The translations under genes and the position numbers were made by a program. From assembly GCA_012295275.1 (NCBI GenBank), contig CM022677.1:27286379-27303878 (forward strand): a stretch of DNA of 17,500 nt, in the 5' to 3' direction. This document shows, piece by piece, positions 1-7,762 of the stretch. Below the pieces are notes generated by a model. It was not told where the DNA came from. It worked only from the letters and a program-made list of their open reading frames with translations, and searched no databases. The stretch is from Chrysomallon squamiferum. Its lineage: Eukaryota > Mollusca > Gastropoda > Neomphalida > Peltospiridae. Each line of letters starts with the position of its first letter. Position 1 is the first letter of the stretch.

Positions 1-60
1 AGGGTTAGTTAAATGAAAAAAAATTAGTCGTTGAAGACATAAAGATTATTTCAATTTTAG

Positions 61-282
61 ATTTCTTTTTGTATTTTCATTCTCTTTTCTGTCTCTCTCT
101 CTCTCTCTGTCTCTTTCTCTTTGTCATTCTGTCATTCTTTTTTTACTCTCTCTCATTTTCTATCTCTTTTTCTCTCTCTGTATCTTTCTCTTTCTGTCAT
201 TCTGTCTCTCTCTCTCTCCCTCTTACCATTTGTGTGTATGTCTCTGTCTCTATCGATATCTGTTTCTTTGTAGTTTCTTTCA

Positions 283-286
<4 letters not shown>
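61..286. repeat. Imperfect pyrimidine-rich (CT/TTTC)n tract
   Basis: The + strand is almost entirely C and T, with short TCTCTC, TTTCT and CTGT units broken by single A or G bases. It grades into the pure (TC)n run that follows. It looks like a decayed flank of the same microsatellite. The Ser/Leu/Phe-rich frame across it is a by-product of composition. Confidence 0.85.

Positions 287-348
<62 letters not shown>
287..348. repeat. (TC)31 microsatellite
   Basis: This is an uninterrupted TC dinucleotide run of 62 bp. It forms the left arm of an inverted pair with the (GA)n run at 429-517, and the two are separated by 80 bp of AT-rich unique DNA. Confidence 0.97.
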
Positions 349-351
<3 letters not shown>

Positions 352-423
352 ACACAAGTACATAAACAAAATAGAAATACATCTGAATAGAGTCAATCTG
401 ATTCTAAAAGCGTTTCAAAAAAT

Positions 424-428
<5 letters not shown>

Positions 429-517
<89 letters not shown>
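429..517. repeat. (GA)44 microsatellite
   Basis: This is an uninterrupted GA run of about 89 bp, complementary to the (TC)31 run 80 bp upstream. Homopurine-homopyrimidine mirror tracts of this length are known to be able to form triplex (H-DNA). Confidence 0.97.
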
Positions 518-519
<2 letters not shown>

Positions 520-722
520 TAAAACGCGAAGGAGGGACGTGGTGTATAATGTCGCTCACGTAGAGATAGAAGTAATCGTGGTAATCGTGTAATTACTTAA
601 AGGAATCCACCCCCGCGAGGATCTTTCTTCAAACCATTAAACGCGGACAAACATTAACTGCTGTCAAAACATACGAAGCGCGGGAATTCGGCAGACGTGA
701 AATCTCGAAGGAATCAAGGAAA
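518..722. other. Unique island, no gene seen
   Basis: About 200 bp of non-repetitive DNA with several CpGs, including GCGCGGG near 680. Stops occur in all frames at short spacing. I see no promoter, tRNA or conserved motif that I can name. Confidence 0.6.
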
Positions 723-723
723 C

Positions 724-773
724 AAAAAAAAAAAAAAATAAAAAAAAAAAAAAAAATAAAAATAATAATAATA
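724..773. repeat. Poly-A / A-rich run
   Basis: Three A-runs are separated by single T bases and pass into (AAT)n. No target-site duplication or retroelement body is visible upstream, so I treat it as simple sequence rather than a retroposon tail. Confidence 0.85.
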
Positions 774-814
774 ATGAAAAGAGTAATAATAATGAAAGAT
801 AACAGTAGTTATAA

Positions 815-865
<51 letters not shown>

Positions 866-890
866 TATTATTATTATTATTATTATTATT
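815..890. repeat. (AAT)n meeting (ATT)n: perfect palindrome
   Basis: An (AAT)n run switches without spacer into (ATT)n at 864/865. Pairing outward from that centre is perfect over 839-890, giving two 26-bp arms and a 52-bp palindrome. The poly-Ile frame through it is an artefact of the repeat. Confidence 0.95.
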
Positions 891-949
891 TATTTATTTT
901 TATATTCAATTTTTGTTTCATTAATCAAACTATTTTTAGATTTTATGTT

Positions 950-957
950 TGACGTCA
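950..957. promoter_or_regulatory. CRE-like palindrome TGACGTCA
   Basis: Exact full cAMP-response-element consensus (CREB/ATF family) in unique DNA, just 3' of the AAT/ATT palindrome. Motif identity is certain. Function is unknown and no transcription start is evident nearby. Confidence 0.5.
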
Positions 958-1167
958 CTAAATTCGCTCACGTTTCAAGCGTCACAGAAAACTTTCCGGT
1001 TAACAGAACTACTTTGTTGCAAGTGAAGCGGTCGACTTATACCGTATTGTTCCCTATTTTCGTTTAAGCTGTTAATTCGGAAACCGTATGAAAGCGTTAA
1101 TATTATAAGCCTAACAAACCCGTCAGAGATAGGCATGCGACGTACTATTAGCCACTAATACATTTTA

Positions 1168-1177
1168 GTCACGTGAC
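1168..1177. promoter_or_regulatory. Extended E-box palindrome GTCACGTGAC
   Basis: This 10-bp perfect palindrome contains the CACGTG E-box with GT/AC flanks. That is the form preferred by the USF and MITF/TFEB bHLH-Zip families (CLEAR-type consensus). The same 10-mer recurs at 10649-10658. Confidence 0.4.
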
Positions 1178-1452
1178 GCTGTTTTGTTAGAAAAACGCTG
1201 TCAAATTACCATTACGGTTACAGGACAGCAAACGAATTCCCAATGGAAGCGATGTTAACGCTTTATCCATAAAGTGTAACGGGAAACTGGAAGAAAATTA
1301 AACTCCGCGATTTAATCATTTGTTTCGCATTTAATTTAAATCCGACGAATAAAAGTAAAAGACATTTTATTTTTCATTTTATTTCAAATATTAGAGGAAA
1401 ATACGCGAAGCATGATTTTTCAGATGTTTATGTAAATGGACTGCACAAATGG

Positions 1453-1455
<3 letters not shown>

Positions 1456-1486
<31 letters not shown>

Positions 1487-2380
1487 ATATGTACGTGTGT
1501 ATATGAGTATAGATATGTATATGTGTGTGTATATAAGTATAGATATGTACATATGTGTGTGTGTGCGTATATGTGTGTGTTTTGTATGTATGTATATGAG
1601 TATAGATATATACATGTGTGTATATGTGTGTGTGCTTATATGTGTGTGTGCGTATATATGTGTGTTTGCGTATATGTGTGTGTGTGCGTATATGTGTGTG
1701 TGTTTTGTATGTATGTATATGAGTATAGATATGTATATGCGTGTGTATATAAGTATAGATATGTATTTATGTGTGTGTTTATATATATAAGTATAGGTAT
1801 GTACATATGTGTGCGTATATGTATGTGTGTTTTGTATGTATTATATGAGTATAGATATGTATATGTGTGTATATATAAGTATAGATATGTATATGTATGT
1901 ATATATAAGTATAGATATGTATTTGTGTGTATATGTAAGTATAGATATGTATTTGTGTGTATATATAAGTATAGATATGTATATGTGTGTGTATATATAA
2001 GTATAGATATGTATATGTGTGTGTATATAAGAATAGATATGTATATATGTGTGTTTATATATAAGTATAGATATGTACATATATGTGTATGTGTGTGTAT
2101 ATATATATATGCATGTGTGTTTTTTATGTGTGTATTTGAGTATAGATATGTATATGTGTGTATATATAAGTATAGATATGTATATGTGTGTATATATAAG
2201 TATAGATATGTATATGTGTGTATATATAAGTATAGATATGTATATGTGTGTGTATATATAAGTATAGATATGTATATGTGTGTGTATATGAGTATAGATA
2301 TGTATATGTGTGTTTATATAAGTAGAGATATGTATATATATATGAGTATATATGTGTGTGTATGAGTATATATATATATG
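1456..2380. repeat. 30-bp minisatellite, about 21 copies
   Basis: The field begins as (TG)14. It becomes a tandem array with core AAGTATAGATATGTATATG followed by a GTGTGTATATAT linker. The core (GTATAGATAT or a near variant) occurs about 21 times. Spacing is exactly 30 bp in the best parts (1848-1968 and 2139-2229) and 29-33 bp nearby. Between about 1600 and 1850 the cores are spaced 123 and 126 bp apart, because a longer GTGTGTTTTGTATGTATG-containing unit is repeated there (1577, 1700, 1826). Since 30 is a multiple of 3 and the unit lacks stops in some frames, long frames stay open on both strands (1436-2365 forward, 1841-2476 reverse). Both encode the same type of 10-residue Tyr/Ile/Val repeat and are not genes. 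Confidence 0.95.
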
Positions 2381-2929
2381 TAATTTTTCTGTTTTTATGT
2401 AAACTGTCAGCGTATGTAAGTGTGTACGTGCGCGTGTGTGTACTGTGTTGACAGATATGTAAATATATATGTGCATGTGTGTATGACGTAGTTTTGTATA
2501 AACATAAAGGTAGTTACATCATATTATGACTACTATTACCAGAGATATCATGTTAAAAAAAACAACAGAAAAGAAAGAAATTACACAATTTGTTTTGTAC
2601 GAACGTACGTTCAGTCTAATTTAGTCTACTTGTCGCGTAGTTTATGATTTTGCATCTCTCGATAATTGTCCAATTCACAATCAGCGCTAGCCACATGCTT
2701 GTGAAAACGTTTCTGCTATTTCGGACACACGTTGCTGTTACTTCAGCTGCAAAAATATCTGTCTTCGACGATAGTGACCCCCCTCCCCCGTTCACCTCGT
2801 TAAACCGAAGTTACGAAATTAGGTAAATAACGAAAACACGAAATGAATTTATACTGTTTTTGTGGTACGGTTTATGGCAAGTTTTATAGCTAACTTTAAT
2901 AACTGATTCACTAAACTTTATTGTATATC

Positions 2930-2938
<9 letters not shown>
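2381..2938. other. Unique island, no gene seen
   Basis: About 550 bp of AT-rich unique DNA after a short GT/AT-rich transition. The best frame is 60 codons (2644-2826), has a non-AT-driven composition but no recognisable motif, and is within chance. A TGACGT half-site lies at 2484-2489. The last 12 bp are a short (TA)n that abuts the next (AG)n run. Confidence 0.55.
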
Positions 2939-3015
<77 letters not shown>

Positions 3016-3019
3016 AGAG
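2939..3019. repeat. (AG)n microsatellite with one slip
   Basis: An AG run of 81 bp with a single GG at 2996-2997. It follows directly on a short TATATATA stretch, giving a compound (TA)n(GA)n junction like the one at 14591-14605. Confidence 0.96.
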
Positions 3020-3112
3020 CAAACAAGGAAGAAATAGAGATTACAAACAAAAGTATATAGATACAAATAGAGAATGGGGTATATACAAAAGGTCATTGAT
3101 ACATTCATTTTT

Positions 3113-3160
3113 GTTATTATTATTATTATTATTATTATTGTTATTATTATTATTATTATT
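3113..3160. repeat. (TTA)n microsatellite
   Basis: Sixteen or so ATT/TTA triplets with a single G interruption near 3140, ending in CACACAACC. Confidence 0.95.
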
Positions 3161-3224
3161 CACACAACCATCAGTTTGTATTGAAATTACATAATTCATC
3201 GACTTTGTTATTCAAGAAGAATTC

Positions 3225-3227
<3 letters not shown>

Positions 3228-3308
<81 letters not shown>
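3228..3308. repeat. (GA)40 microsatellite
   Basis: Uninterrupted GA run of 81 bp. The Arg/Glu repeat frame that spans it has no support beyond the repeat. Confidence 0.97.
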
Positions 3309-3309
<1 letters not shown>

Positions 3310-3588
3310 ATTTCGGAAGAAAAACAAAATCACGAAATTATGTCACTAACGAAAACATTCTACTTACCAGTGACAGAGAGACTTGCACTGAATAAAGTTC
3401 AGGCCTTGACCGTTCTTGAGACAGTAATTAATACACTGACCGAGACTACGTTTTGATGACGTCATACTACCACTTCCCTGCTGACCTCGAAGTAGTTTGG
3501 AAAGCTGACCCAAAACGAAGGTATTTCGTTTCATCTCGTGAGAACTCGGATTTTCGAAGTCGTCTAAAAATAGATTATGTAAATGAGA
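3309..3588. other. Unique island with CRE palindrome
   Basis: About 280 bp of unique DNA. A frame continues out of the (GA)n run to 3456 without any recognisable domain. TGACGTCA lies at 3457-3464, immediately after that frame's stop. Confidence 0.5.
3457..3464. promoter_or_regulatory. CRE-like palindrome TGACGTCA
   Basis: Exact CREB/ATF consensus within unique DNA, the second of five in the window. Function not shown. Confidence 0.5.
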
Positions 3589-4010
3589 TTATTATTATTA
3601 TCATTATCATCAACATCGTCGTCGTCATCATTATTCTCGCGTGATCATCGTCAACAGTAATAACAGTAGGAGTAGTTGCAGTAGTAGTAGAATCAGCAGA
3701 GGTCGTAGTAGCAGTAGAAGAAGTAGCTGTATCAGAGTAGTAGTAATTTTTATGATAATAATAATCGCAGTAGTATTAGTATCAGCAGTAACAACAGTAT
3801 TAATATTACCAATAGCGATACAGGTGTTTGTAGGAGTAATAGTAGTAGGATTAGTAAATGTATTGTTAATGGTAGTGGTAGTGGTAAGGATGGAAGATAT
3901 AGTAATAGTAGTAGTAGTAATTGTAGTAGCAGTAATGGTTGTAGTAGTAGTATAGTAATAATAGTAGCAGCATCATGGTATTTGAAAAAGACATAGTAGT
4001 AGTAGTTGCA
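3589..4010. repeat. Degenerate trinucleotide field (ATT, TCA, AGT/GTA)
   Basis: Begins with (ATT)n and ATC/GTC triplets, then about 350 bp of interrupted AGT/GTA triplets (GTAGTAGTAG, AGCAGTAGAA, GGTAGTGGTA). Substitutions are common but the 3-bp register is largely kept. This opens frames on both strands (3641-3955 forward with Ser/Val-rich residues, 3750-4052 reverse, Leu-rich). I read it as a decayed (AGT)n microsatellite, not coding. Confidence 0.85.
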
Positions 4011-5230
4011 AATGGTATTTACGTATGATGATGGTATAGTACGTATAATCATGACGATTATATAGGGTAAAAAGTAAACAATTTACGGGTAAAAAAAGTT
4101 TTTAAAAACTGAAGATGGAAAATACGTCCCAAATTTTATTAGTTGTTCCATTAACAAACGTAAAAGTTTAAAAAACTAAACAGTTTAAAAACTAAACTCT
4201 TTAAATCACACACCGAGTTTTCACATAAACAGCTTTGTTTAATTAACAGCCCGTGAACACAACTCTGGTGAATGCGACGTGTTCTGCACGTGAGACAAAG
4301 ATTCGCGAATGTTCCACCACATCCAGCTGACTCGGATCTCGCAGGATGGAAGGAAGAGCGCAGACACACTCGATTCGTTTGTCTCATTCATCCAGGACAT
4401 GATCTGTCAGAAACCCTTCGCAGACCCGTTTACCCCGACCACACCCCTGCTGCGCGAGACAGTCCGTCTCCACCCTGGCGCTCCTCCCCACCCCCACCCC
4501 AGTCTGCTGTAAAGACGTTGTCATCACGTATGACGAGAGCGTATAACAGTCAGGCAATTGCGTCACGTCGTAGATTTGATTCGTCGAATGATCTGGTGAC
4601 AACGGCGCAAATTACTGCGTCTAAGACGACTCGAGTAGTATTTGTTTAGACACTGGCGTCGCAGTCGCTGTTTGAAGACTGCCACGTAGTTGTTACGCGT
4701 TGACTGTGCGTTGTCGTAGAGACGTACTGATGATGATGAACGTGCTCCCCTCTCTTGTTTTTGCAGCTGCTTCGGTAACAACTTGAATGATGACGATTTC
4801 GAACTTGGTAATATTTGCCAGTCAACCAAAGACATTCTAAGTCTCATGGTAACTTTTCTTTGTACTGAATCATCCTGAAGTCAAAGAAAAAAAAAGTGCT
4901 TCCTCGATCTTCGACAGTCAGTTGTATCATCAGCATAAAGTTTGGAACGTGCACCGTAGGTTCATGCACACACTCTATTTATAGGTACATTATGCATATG
5001 GTGGTCATGAAATCAAAAGAACAATGGTAATCAACTCGCGCACGCACACACGCACGGATATCACGTCAGAAAGCGCCCTGGTTTGGGATATCAGTGCAAA
5101 CATGTTCTGGCAGTCAAAACTAGTTATCAGATTCAGTGACACTGGACTTCAATCAATTCCAGGTTGCTTTCAGACAATTTTTGAATAACGGACATTCGGA
5201 AAAATGAATGCTGAAAATATCGTCATACCT
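4011..5230. other. Longest unique region, no assured gene
   Basis: About 1.2 kb of mostly non-repetitive DNA, the longest in the window and locally GC-richer at 4260-4720, with CCCCACCCCCACCCC near 4485-4500. Several frames of 70-125 codons overlap on both strands here: 4272-4649 and 4309-4512 forward, 4151-4387, 4384-4602 and 4563-4847 reverse. None has a motif I recognise and they contradict one another. A splice-acceptor-like sequence ends at 4766 (listed separately). TATTTATA near 4976 is the only TATA-like sequence and has no supporting context. It could hold an exon, a promoter or a decayed mobile element. Confidence 0.45.
4767..4878 (+). other. Candidate terminal coding exon (weak)
   Basis: A pyrimidine-rich run (CCCCTCTCTTGTTTTTGCAG, ending at 4766) makes a good 3' splice-site consensus. 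Reading TGC from 4768 gives 36 open codons, CFGNNLNDDDFELG and onward, to TGA at 4876-4878. No AATAAA signal is visible in the next few hundred bases, no partner donor can be assigned, and the reverse strand is also open across part of it. I do not recognise the peptide. A chance acceptor in pyrimidine-rich DNA is the more likely explanation. Confidence 0.12.
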
Positions 5231-5267
5231 TTATTTTATTTTATTTTATTATTATTATTATTATTTT
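5231..5267. repeat. (TTTTA)n/(TTA)n microsatellite
   Basis: Three to four TTTTA units pass into six ATT units, ending in TTTTAAA. Confidence 0.93.
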
Positions 5268-5376
5268 AAATTCTTCTATATTTATTTGTAGTATAGATTT
5301 TTCAGTCTTTAATAAGCAAACGTCATCAGTCAACGTATAAAAAACGTCATTCGAATTTTCTACAGAGTGCATCCGA

Positions 5377-5384
5377 TGACGTCA
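5377..5384. promoter_or_regulatory. CRE-like palindrome TGACGTCA
   Basis: Exact CREB/ATF consensus, preceded by two half-sites ACGTCA at 5320-5325 and 5344-5349, so three ACGTCA cores fall within 65 bp. An ATG-initiated 61-codon frame begins about 60 bp downstream at 5447. Confidence 0.5.
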
Positions 5385-5446
5385 CAGTCGTCCACTCCAC
5401 CCACTGATTGCCCACACGGGGGGCTCGCGACAAAAGAGTTACAATA

Positions 5447-5632
5447 ATGAGGGTCAGTTTTTACAATCTCCTTATCGCGTTATTAACAGTCTACATAATT
5501 AACAAATCTGCGTCTATTTTATTATTATTATTATTATTTTTTTTTTTCCTGTCAACACTTTCCACGTCTCTCCCCAGCAACGATAAATCGTCTGGCTCAC
5601 TACTAAGGATGATGGGTAATTTTATGAAATGA
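5447..5632 (+). CDS. Small ORF with signal-peptide-like start (doubtful)
   Basis: An ATG at 5447 opens 61 codons to TGA at 5630-5632. The first 20 residues (MRVSFYNLLIALLTVYIINK) have the charge and hydrophobicity of a signal peptide. They are followed by a Leu6-Phe4 stretch that is merely (ATT)n plus a T-run, then LPSNDKSSGSLLRMMGNFMK. A TGACGTCA lies 63 bp upstream. Against it: short length, a microsatellite inside it, no dibasic processing sites and no Cys framework. I do not recognise it. Chance is more likely than a secreted peptide. Confidence 0.1.
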   Translation: MRVSFYNLLIALLTVYIINKSASILLLLLLFFFFLSTLSTSLPSNDKSSGSLLRMMGNFMK

Positions 5633-6076
5633 CTTTTTTTATGGAAGATCGCTGAACCGAGGGACAAGATCGTCTGCTAATGATAACAAGAATAATCTAC
5701 CACAAACTGGCGGCTGGGGGTTGACGATGGGACACGACGTCGTCGTAAATATTGTGTCGGGGTGTAATAGACGTTGTCAAAACGACCTTTTTTCGGAAAA
5801 CGCAGGCGATAACATCGGCCGTCTTGTTAAAACCAAAAATGGCGTACGACGGAACACGGCGGCAGTAAATAAACAGCTGGTCTGGGATTGGTTGAAATTG
5901 AAATTATAAAAAAAAAAAAAAAAAGATTAATAAAATTAAAAATAATTAATCATACACATATGTCCAAATATTCCAAACTAATATGTCTAGACACCTCACC
6001 CCCCCATAAGTAATACCCGTAGTCATAGCAACTATAATATTTACAGAAGTCCTCTTTATCCGCGAGTTTATGTTGT
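5633..6076. other. Unique island with internal poly-A
   Basis: About 440 bp. A frame with ATG at 5727 gives 60 codons ending at 5909 (from MGHDVVVNIVSG to LVWDWLKLKL) and runs straight into a 17-A run at 5908-5924. I recognise no domain. An ORF fragment ending in poly-A could be a retroposed fragment, but I see no flanking duplication. CCCCCCC occurs near 6000. A CGACGTCG palindrome lies near 5737. Confidence 0.4.
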
Positions 6077-6080
6077 TATA

Positions 6081-6420
6081 AAGAAGAAGAAGAATAACGA
6101 TAATAACCATGATGACTACTAGTAGTTTTTACAAAAACAGTAGTAGTTGTAGTGATAGTAGTAGTAGTTGTAGTAGTTGTAGTGATAGTAGTAGTAGTAG
6201 TAGTAATAGTCGTAGTAATATTAGTAGTAATAACAACAACACTAATATAATATGTAATGATAATGAGAATTATAATAATGATGACAAAGATGATGATGAT
6301 GATAATTAGAATAGTAACAAGAAAATTCAGTAATAATAATAATAATAATAAAGAAGAAGAATACAGTACTAAACCACTACTACTAATAATAAGAAGAAGA
6401 AGAAGAAGAAGAAAAAATAA
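6081..6420. repeat. Trinucleotide mosaic (GAA, AGT, GAT, AAT, ACT)
   Basis: Successive short blocks appear in this order: GAA (6081-6093), interrupted AGT/TAG (6116-6225), AAT/AAC, GAT (6285-6303), AAT (6331-6350), GAA, ACT (6375-6385), AAT, then GAA (6391-6412). The 3-bp register persists through block changes, which opens frames on both strands (6076-6423 reverse, 6109-6309 forward). Coding is rejected. Confidence 0.9.
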
Positions 6421-6445
6421 CACTATACCATAAATTCTATTCTTA

Positions 6446-6552
6446 TGACGTCATACGGTAGTTAGAAGACTGTAGTCAGCGTGACGTACTTCTTAGCAGT
6501 ACTGACATGTGACGTTTCAAGTTACTGACACGTGTAAGTTAAAATGACGTCA
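6446..6552. promoter_or_regulatory. Cluster of TGACGT sites including two CRE palindromes
   Basis: Within 107 bp of unique DNA there are TGACGTCA at 6446-6453, TGACGT at 6482-6487, TGACGT at 6510-6515 and TGACGTCA at 6545-6552, with a CACGTG at about 6530. This is the densest bZIP-type motif cluster outside the satellite. It could be a cis-regulatory element. No transcription start, TATA box or adjoining exon is evident. Confidence 0.4.
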
Positions 6553-6639
6553 TTTTATGTGTCCATAGCATCGCGGTTTTTGCACAGGTGTTGCGTAACA
6601 TTTGTAGGTAAAAGATGTCCCTTCTACAGTAATAGCTGT

Positions 6640-6698
6640 TGTAGTAGTAGTAGATGTTTTTGCAGTAGCATCAGAAAGAGAAAGAGAAGTAAAAACAT

Positions 6699-6784
<86 letters not shown>

Positions 6785-6853
6785 TGTGGTGGTGGTGGTA
6801 TAAGGATAATAGTAACATTAGCAATAATTGTACAGATAAAGTATTATTCTCTT

Positions 6854-6889
<36 letters not shown>

Positions 6890-7110
6890 TGGTGGTGGTG
6901 GTGGTAGTAGTAGTGGTGGTAGTAGTAATAGTAACAGTAATAGCAGACGTAATTGCAGCAGTAGTATGAATTAGTAGTCGTGTTAATAGTAGTAATTGTA
7001 ATAGTATTGAAAGTATTAGTCGTTGTTGCAGTAGTACTACTACTACTACTGGTAGTAGAAGGCACTAGTGGAGTTAGCGGAATCAGCACTAGTGGAGTTA
7101 GTAGTAGTTG
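6640..7110. repeat. (AGT)n field with pure core at 6700-6784
   Basis: A long (TAG)28 run at about 6700-6784 is followed by (GTG)n, a second AGT run (6856-6882), TGG triplets and then decaying AGT/GTA triplets to about 7110. It includes a small AGTAGTACTACT palindrome at 7031-7042 where AGT switches to ACT. GCACTAGTGGAGTTAG occurs twice 24 bp apart (7062-7077, 7086-7101), a local duplication inside the decayed part. Homopolymeric Tyr, Val and Leu frames here are artefacts. Confidence 0.93.
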
Positions 7111-7150
7111 TTGATGATTTAGAATGGATATGTTTAGTTTATGGATATTC

Positions 7151-7172
7151 AAAAATAAATAAATAAATAAAA
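7151..7172. repeat. (AAAT)n microsatellite
   Basis: Short run of five AAAT units in unique AT-rich DNA between the AGT field and the next (GA)n run. Confidence 0.85.
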
Positions 7173-7265
7173 ACAAAAAAGGAACAAACGAAAGAAAATA
7201 GAGTAAGTAAGTACATTACAGACAAACATACTCTGTGAGGGCAAGACATACAGGGACCGAATGAC

Positions 7266-7267
<2 letters not shown>

Positions 7268-7361
<94 letters not shown>

Positions 7362-7403
7362 AGAAGAAGAAGAAGAAGAAGAAGAAAAAGAAGAAGGAAA
7401 AGA
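7268..7403. repeat. Compound (GA)45 - (GAA)n microsatellite
   Basis: A pure GA run of 91 bp (7268-7358) changes in place into about nine GAA triplets and then an AAG/AAGG-rich tail. The whole 136 bp is purine-only on the + strand. TGACGT at 7262-7267 abuts its left edge. Confidence 0.96.
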
Positions 7404-7459
7404 ACCCAGCCAAACAAAACTTATGTAAGCGCATCGCTGGTAGAAGTTACTGAAACAAA

Positions 7460-7516
7460 ATGGCGGTCTCTGGGGAACTGGTCGCGGTAGGAGACGTTAA
7501 TATTTTAACTTGGTAG
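7460..7516 (+). other. ATGGCGG start-like site / 18-codon ORF (weak)
   Basis: ACAAAATGGCGG is at once a strong Kozak context (A at -3, G at +4) and a YY1-type motif (AAnATGGCGG). From the ATG the frame reads MAVSGELVAVGDVNILTW and stops at 7514-7516. A weak GTAGGA donor lies inside it at about 7487, so it could be a short first coding exon. It may equally be only a YY1-like site or chance. The island 7404-7546 holds nothing else I can name. Confidence 0.12.
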
Positions 7517-7546
7517 AGAGAGAGATGTCCTAACTACAAATTAGAA

Positions 7547-7567
7547 TTTTTTTTTTTTTTTTTTTTT
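7547..7567. repeat. Poly-T (21 T)
   Basis: Homopolymer T run followed by a C/T-rich stretch (CTCTTTGCTCCTCTCCC). It could be a reversed poly-A tail, but no element body or target duplication is seen. Confidence 0.9.
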
Positions 7568-7762
7568 CTCTTTGCTCCTCTCCCTTGTACCGTTTATAAC
7601 ATCCGTGCAATCAGTTGACTGCCATCTTCTTCTTGCTACGCTAAACACGGTCCCAGGGGCATTGTTCAGTAATGACTGGACACCAGTGGAAAGTTGACGT
7701 TGGCGTGCGTAGACTGGTTTTTGTAATATTTAAGCAGGCGGACGCAGCAGAAATGAACACAC

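Larger units (their letters stand above)
891..1455. other. Unique island, no gene seen
   Basis: About 560 bp of non-repetitive, CpG-containing DNA between two repeat fields. No frame stays open far on either strand apart from one that runs out of the (AAT)n repeat. It holds a CRE palindrome at 950-957 and a GTCACGTGAC palindrome at 1168-1177. Confidence 0.6.

Noticed and set aside
1-9. Telomeric repeat at the window edge
   Set aside because: AGGGTTAG is a single partial unit and no further TTAGGG copies follow.
1436-2476. 309- and 211-residue open frames on opposite strands
   Set aside because: Both are produced by the 30-bp, stop-poor minisatellite. The residues are a 10-mer repeat with no start context or domain.
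4272-4649. 125-residue frame in the GC-richer part of the unique region
   Set aside because: It overlaps similar-sized frames on both strands, has no recognisable motif and its length is near what GC-richer non-coding DNA yields by chance.
6624-6824. Poly-Tyr, poly-Val and poly-Leu frames around (AGT)n and (ATT)n
   Set aside because: Homopolymers in all frames of a trinucleotide repeat. The same applies at 6853-7176, 8512-9112 and 9718-10157.
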